Shown: positions 16,541 to 20,259 of the stretch, one piece after another
How the letters are laid out: every line of letters begins with the position of its first letter
Numbering within the stretch: position 1 is the first letter of the stretch
DNA from: Paulinella micropora
Lineage: Eukaryota; Cercozoa; Imbricatea; Euglyphida
Length of the DNA: 20,259 bases
Direction: 5' to 3'
NCBI GenBank assembly: GCA_009731375.1
Contig: BJOX01000012.1
Span: forward strand, 1,775,654 to 1,795,912
The notes under the pieces: model-generated
What the model was told of the DNA's origin: nothing
Seen by the model: the letters and a program-made list of their open reading frames with translations, nothing else
Database searches by the model: none
Made by a program: the position numbers and the translations under genes

Positions 16541-17511
16541 CCCGCCAATTTCGCCCCGTTCGCAAATTGTAATATAAATAATGTATTATCGGCCTCGTGT
16601 ATTCTGTCGCACAAGTGGCATAAGGTCGGCGTTAGCCTTTTTAACTTATACGTCTTTAGCGTCCCCTCGTCGGTTTCCGCTTCGCTTATGTCCTTTATCG
16701 TGTGCGCCCCCGCCTCGTGTTTTAATACTGGTATCGCCTCAAATAACTTATTAATATTAATGTCCGCGTTCTTTACCTCCGCGGGTCGTGTGTTGTTTAT
16801 CTGGTTGTGCTCGGCCGTGGTTATCAAAAGACATTCATATAAATCATTCTGTATCTCGCTTATGTCCTTTGTAATAAGGCGCCCGCTCTCTATTCCTTCC
16901 ACGAGTTCCAGCCGTCGGTTTTCTCCTTTCTTAACCGCATAAGGCGCTCGCATTCCGCTCGGGGTTCCGCTTTTATGATAAACGACTAAATCATAACCTA
17001 ACTCTTTATAGTCGGGCAATTCATCCTTAATAATTTGTTTAATTTCTAACGGGTCGCCGTATAGTTCGCCACTATTCCCCACGAAATGAAACGAATTAAC
17101 GTATTTTTCTTTCTTGCTTGAATATCCGCACCCGCTCAAGGCTATCATGTCCCCGTTGAATAGTTCTTCAAAAGCATCACGGGCTCGCGTATAATCAGAT
17201 ACTTCATTTAAGGCTCGGGCTTCCTCCGTATCATATGTCTTGTCAATGTCTGCGTATGGTTTCAAAAATAGAGCAGTTCCTAAACTTTCCATGGCGTGTG
17301 GGTTCTCCTTTATGAAGTCCAATAAATCGGCCGTATTCACCTTTACGGCATATAATGGCGACGCTTTCATTTCACGAAAGAAAACGCGATACCCGCCCGC
17401 GTCGGTATTTAATTTCGCGTTAGAGTTTTTATCTTCACTAACATATACCCCTCGGTCAGTCCCATACCCGCTCATTTTTTTTTTGCTTGTGTTATATCTC
17501 GGATAAAACAA
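16480..17511 (-). CDS. Primase-helicase, N-terminal part: archaeo-eukaryotic primase (AEP)
   Basis: Residue numbers are from the ATG at 17511; the ATG at 17475 (MSGYG), preceded by A10, is an equally good start. The AEP catalytic signature is present: PYADID with Asp88 and Asp90 (metal binding), SFHFVG with His142, and MRAPYAVKK with Arg188 and a basic segment. A zinc motif follows: Cys298, Cys301, His305 and Cys325 in LCHLCDRIHEADN, the form seen after herpes and large-DNA-virus primase domains. The assembled frame ends at 16480 by a shift at CCCCCC; restoring one base leads into the helicase. The whole gene, 14088-17511, would encode about 1,141 residues. It would synthesise primers and unwind DNA at the element's origin. 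It diverges from the AT-hook gene at 17672. Confidence 0.85.
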   Translation of the reverse strand: MFYPRYNTSKKKMSGYGTDRGVYVSEDKNSNAKLNTDAGGYRVFFREMKASPLYAVKVNTADLLDFIKENPHAMESLGTALFLKPYADIDKTYDTEEARALNEVSDYTRARDAFEELFNGDMIALSGCGYSSKKEKYVNSFHFVGNSGELYGDPLEIKQIIKDELPDYKELGYDLVVYHKSGTPSGMRAPYAVKKGENRRLELVEGIESGRLITKDISEIQNDLYECLLITTAEHNQINNTRPAEVKNADININKLFEAIPVLKHEAGAHTIKDISEAETDEGTLKTYKLKRLTPTLCHLCDRIHEADNTLFILQFANGAKLAGCWKQKQEAELKAKPPVISL

Positions 17512-17671
17512 AATTAGCCAAAATAAAATAATTACTTCGGTTTCTATATTTAAACCGCCTTAACTCCTTAAATGAAATTTCAACCCCATAACCCTTATAA
17601 ATAAAAAAGAATATAAATATATAATTAATTAATTTTCATCTAAAATTTATATACCCCCTATAATATAGAGA
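17512..17671. promoter_or_regulatory. Divergent AT-rich promoter region
   Basis: 160 bp between the primase-helicase start and the AT-hook gene. On the plus side taatatagaga ends just before the ATG; the similar atatagagaagg precedes the gene at 18209. On the minus side gatataacacaagc precedes the start. Confidence 0.45.
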
Positions 17672-18094
17672 ATGACAGAGCAACAGCAAAAGCAAAGGGT
17701 AGGCCGTCCCGCGGGAGTATCTAAAACGGGTTTAATTGAAAGGCCAACCGCGCACACAGAGAGAAAGGGCAACGCGTCGCATAGTATAACATATATTAAA
17801 AAGCAGTTAGCAAACGGCGACATACGATATTATAAAAAAGAAAAAGTATATAATCGCGTGCAAGAGAGAAAACGACGCACCATATTAAACGCCAAGTATA
17901 AGCCAGTCAAGCGGGCTAAAATATCAAACATAAAGAAAGCATTAAGCGAAAATATGGATAAACTCAGCATAAACGAATTAGACACACTAGCCCGCATTTT
18001 TACAGAGTGCGATATATCAGCGGTAAAAAATAACATAATACGATTACATAAAGAAGACTTAGCGCCCTCTATAAATACGGCAATAACGGCATAA
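17672..18094 (+). CDS. Small basic protein with an AT-hook-like motif
   Basis: 140 residues. RVGRPAG at about residues 9-15 carries the Gly-Arg-Pro core of an AT-hook, which inserts in the minor groove of AT-rich DNA. The rest is strongly basic in the middle (about 55-85, ERKRRTILNAKYK) and has a helical C-terminal third with Leu and Ile spacing. There are no cysteines, signal peptide or membrane span. It diverges from the primase-helicase and precedes the coiled-coil gene with a palindrome between them. A chromatin-like or regulatory DNA-binding role is plausible. The AT-hook core is short and could arise by chance, so the function is tentative. Confidence 0.7.
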   Translation: MTEQQQKQRVGRPAGVSKTGLIERPTAHTERKGNASHSITYIKKQLANGDIRYYKKEKVYNRVQERKRRTILNAKYKPVKRAKISNIKKALSENMDKLSINELDTLARIFTECDISAVKNNIIRLHKEDLAPSINTAITA

Positions 18095-18129
18095 ACCCGC
18101 GAGCAATACAAAGCATAATTTTATATATT

Positions 18130-18147
18130 ATCTCATATATATGAGAT
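18130..18147. terminator. Perfect 18-bp palindrome ATCTCATA-TA-TATGAGAT
   Basis: Perfectly self-complementary, 35 bp beyond the stop of the AT-hook gene and 61 bp before the next ATG. It shares the outer ATCTCA/TGAGAT with the palindromes at 14065 and 19137. It could end the upstream transcript or act as an operator for the downstream gene. Confidence 0.55.
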
Positions 18148-18208
18148 TAGGGCTTCTACCGCTTATAACTGGCGGGGGTTTTCCTTTTTTATATAGAGAA
18201 GGTGAGAA

Positions 18209-19077
18209 ATGAGCAACCAAGGCAAAAAAGCAGTAAGCAGTGAAGAAGGGCGGGCGTTTGTGAGAATGTTGATAAAAAACATTTAGCAAGGCACGATTTT
18301 ACTGATGACGTTAGGGAAAAATGTTTTAGGTGTTTAATTGGCATACACGACGACGAAGACGACGACGCAACAGAAGACGGCTTTATATTCAAAGTCATAA
18401 GAGCACACGAGCCCAAGGACGCAGACAGCAAACCAAGGACAAAGGCAAAATTAAATTCAATCATAACAGAGTTTAAAAAATTCGTTTATCGTGTAAGGGA
18501 TAAATACAGATGCGATATCGTTGAAAATGGCTTTAATTGTTATGAAAAATATAAAGGGAAAAATGAACCCATACACGGCGAAAACGGCGAAAAAATGGAA
18601 CTATTAAGGGCGGATTATTACAAACAACTCACAGAGGGATACGAGGCAAACAAACAACAAATAAAGGATTTGAGAACGGCGAAAGCCCTTTTAATCGCGG
18701 AACAAAAGGAATACAGGCGGATAACGGGAGAATTAAAACAGGCACAGCAGACCATAAGCCAATTACGGGAAAATAACAGGGAACTAAAAAGCAAATATAA
18801 GGCGTTATTAAATCAAAAAATGAAAGAAAAACAACCAGCGCCCCGTATCTCCAACGCGTCGGAGATAATCCACAGCGACAAAGAAGAAGAAAGCGAAGAA
18901 AGCGACGAAGAAGAACAAGACGAAGGCGAAGGCGAAGAAGGCGAAGGCGAAGGCCAACCAGAAGAGGAGCACCGCGACGAAGAGCGAAGCGAAGGAAAAC
19001 AGGCCATTATTGAGGGTGAACCAGACCCGCCATATTTGGACGAGGCAGAACCTGGCTTATTTACCCCAAATATTTAA
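18209..19077 (+). CDS. Coiled-coil, acidic-tailed protein of unknown function (one frameshift)
   Basis: The ATG at 18209 follows atatagagaaggtgag but meets TAG at 18284-18286. The minus-one frame is open from 18244 to the stop at 19075-19077, so one missing base between 18244 and 18284 (gggcggg lies there) would join them into about 289 residues. The N-terminal part is mixed and has a CFRC pair near 18315-18330. Then come a long Gln/Lys/Leu-rich coiled coil (about 18620-18830), a basic stretch, and a Glu/Gly/Asp-rich acidic tail (about 18870-19020). The ATG at 18595 is only the first one in the open frame. No family is recognised; a structural or scaffold role is a guess from composition. Confidence 0.65.
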
Positions 19078-19136
19078 AGAAACCGCCAACACATAACACA
19101 AGACGACAAGAATAATAAGCGCTACCATTATTAAAT

Positions 19137-19156
19137 ATCTCAAACGAGTTTGAGAT
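19137..19156. terminator. Palindrome ATCTCAAAC-ga-GTTTGAGAT between convergent genes
   Basis: It differs from the palindrome at 14065-14084 only in the two central bases. It sits between the convergent genes ending at 19077 and 19208, where a shared transcript end is expected. Confidence 0.6.
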
Positions 19157-19158
19157 TA

Positions 19159-19200
19159 CGAGTATGAGCAAAGCGAATAAAAGTGTAGTTAATAAAAGAC
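19159..19200 (+). repeat. Dispersed 42-bp repeat, copy 2
   Basis: Matches 13242-13283 at about 35 of 42 positions (atgagc-aagcgaat and agttaataaaa are shared). It lies two bases after the palindrome at 19137. Confidence 0.7.
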
Positions 19201-19207
19201 TATTATA

Positions 19208-19790
19208 TTATACGAGTAAAAATTCTTCAATCTCTTTCATATGCGCTTTAATATCCTTATGGTTATTCATAGCCCACGGGACGCCGTTTCGTGCGCGTTT
19301 GTTGCTTCTTCTAAATAATCACGTAGCAAAGCCAAGGCAGGCGAAGCAAGGGTGGGCGGGTTGTATCCTTCATGTAATTCTTTAACCGCTTTATATAAAT
19401 AATAGATTTCTATAATTAAGAGCCTATCAGAGGCCATTAACGCAGAATGAGTTTTATTCTTTTCAACAGGCGGGGTATCCGTGTCTATGAGGGTAAATTT
19501 TTTATTGTTTGAAGTAAATGATTTTTTTGTTAATAACCCACACTCGGGGCTTTGGTGTCTCCCGTCTTTGCTTTCTCGTCGTCTCCCGTCTTTGCTTTCT
19601 CTTCATCCGCCTTCTTTGTTTTTCTTTTTTGATATGCTTTTTTATTGTATTCTTTACGTTTTCTCTTGTTGATATCCTTCATGTAAATATAGCATTTTAA
19701 ACAAGACTTTAAGGGCAAACCGCCAACGCCCAAAACGGGGCTTAAAATATCTTTTTTACACCGCGAACAGAGGGGCAAAACGACAGACAT
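19208..19790 (-). CDS. CxxC-CxxC zinc protein (two frameshifts)
   Basis: The ATG at 19790 abuts a promoter-like aacttacgtatatata on the minus strand. The N-terminus has Cys8, Cys11, Cys30 and Cys33 (CSRC and SCLKC), a zinc-ribbon or treble-clef spacing, then a basic Lys/Arg stretch and a twice-repeated EKAKTGD. The assembled frame stops at 19530. One added base near 19538-19549 (cccacactcgggg) and one near 19273-19275 (ccc) restore a frame to TAA 19208-19210, about 194 residues in all, with a helical C-terminal half (SDRLLIIEIYYLYKAV). Zinc modules of this spacing are common in viral and phage DNA-binding or HNH-like proteins, but no HNH residues are visible. It is the divergent partner of the gene at 19849, whose zinc motif also contains KSCLKC. 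Confidence 0.6.
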
Positions 19791-19848
19791 TATATATACG
19801 TAAGTTTATTAAAAGTTTATTAAAAGTTTATATCGTATCGTATATAAT
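19791..19848. promoter_or_regulatory. Divergent promoter with three aagtttatt-type repeats
   Basis: 58 bp between two divergent starts. It holds aagtttattaa-type repeats at about 19803, 19813 and 19824, and atatataat directly before each ATG. The repeats could be operator sites coordinating both genes. Confidence 0.5.
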
Positions 19849-20259
19849 ATGTCGGATATCATTGACGACATTATTTTAAAGAGTTGTCTAAAGTGCGGGA
19901 GGGACAAGCACAAGAGCAAATTTAAAAAGGGTGGTAATGTGTGTAAAGAATGCGCAAAGAGTAAAAAGAGCCAGATAAGCAATATATGCGAAAAAATAGA
20001 TTACTTAAACAACATGAGCGACATGACAGACAACGAAATTGAAATATTATTTAGCCGTTATAGAGCGTGTTTAATGGAGGCTAAAAGACAAGGAACAGAC
20101 GGATTACTAACAAAGGCCTTCAATAATAAATTGTTTGAATTAGTCGGCGAATTTTGCGAGGCTTTAGACATTAAACCAAACAAGCCCCGCCGTATTGTGC
20201 GAGGCGACACAATAACATTTATGAGAGAAAATACAGCAGTAGAGCACAGACCGCTTAAT
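19849..20259 (+). CDS. CxxC-CxxC zinc protein, 3'-partial
   Basis: The ATG at 19849 opens a frame of 137 codons that runs off the window without a stop. The start is supported by the abutting gtatataat and by the divergent pair arrangement. Residues 13-35 contain CLKCGRDK and CKEC (Cys13, Cys16, Cys32, Cys35), a treble-clef or zinc-ribbon pattern with a Phe between the pairs, as in many small viral and phage proteins found beside HNH nucleases. A helical region follows (about 45-110) and a basic PNKPRR segment. The rest of the protein is unseen, so a nuclease or transcription-factor domain downstream cannot be excluded. Confidence 0.65.
   Translation, partial: MSDIIDDIILKSCLKCGRDKHKSKFKKGGNVCKECAKSKKSQISNICEKIDYLNNMSDMTDNEIEILFSRYRACLMEAKRQGTDGLLTKAFNNKLFELVGEFCEALDIKPNKPRRIVRGDTITFMRENTAVEHRPLN

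Noticed and set aside
14197-17506. Plus-strand open frames across the primase-helicase region
   Set aside because: They are antisense shadows of the minus-strand gene, which has complete primase and helicase motifs.
17672-18094. AT-hook gene as a histone-like or HMGA protein
   Set aside because: Only one GRP core is present and no HMG or histone fold pattern is seen, so it is kept as an AT-hook-like basic protein.

Overview
The window joins two unlike kinds of DNA. Positions 1 to about 9,660 look like a nuclear genome of a protist or alga. The evidence is split genes with GT-AG introns whose reading phases match, introns made largely of CATA/TATG microsatellites, two interstitial TTAGGG telomere-type tracts, and three 10-N scaffold gaps. 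Positions about 9,664 to 20,259 (the window end) are AT-rich and densely coding, apparently intron-free, and carry virus- or plasmid-type replication genes. I could not identify the host species from sequence alone.

Host side: a 5'-partial gene at 1-694; a repeat-rich, subtelomere-like stretch at 1,000-2,040 with the telomere tracts; a minus-strand SAP-domain gene (about 2,476-3,848) interrupted by gaps; a long minus-strand multi-exon gene of unknown function (about 4,242-7,189); a divergent plus-strand split gene (about 7,648-8,803); and a decayed tandem copy of that gene's last exons (about 9,405-9,619).

Element side: it opens with a perfect inverted repeat, two 184-nt arms around a 33-nt AT-rich spacer (9,664-10,064). 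Next to it is a gene for a tyrosine recombinase whose motifs resemble telomere resolvases (protelomerases). Three small minus-strand genes follow (coiled coil, C2H2 finger, unknown), then an array of 13 iteron-like repeats of 21 or 23 bp. After that comes a large replication gene on the minus strand (AEP primase, zinc motif, SF2 UL9/OBP-like helicase), then an AT-hook-like basic protein, a coiled-coil acidic protein, and a divergent pair of CxxC zinc proteins. The last gene runs off the window.

Working model (inference): this is one end of a linear, possibly hairpin-ended, virus- or plasmid-like element. The palindrome would be the terminus or a joined-end intermediate, the recombinase would resolve or integrate it, and the primase-helicase with the iterons would replicate it. 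No capsid, packaging ATPase, protease or DNA polymerase gene is visible, so membership of the Polinton-like viruses or virophages is unproven. Three element genes are broken by five single-base shifts, all in the same direction and most beside short G/C runs. This looks more like missed bases in the assembly than decay.
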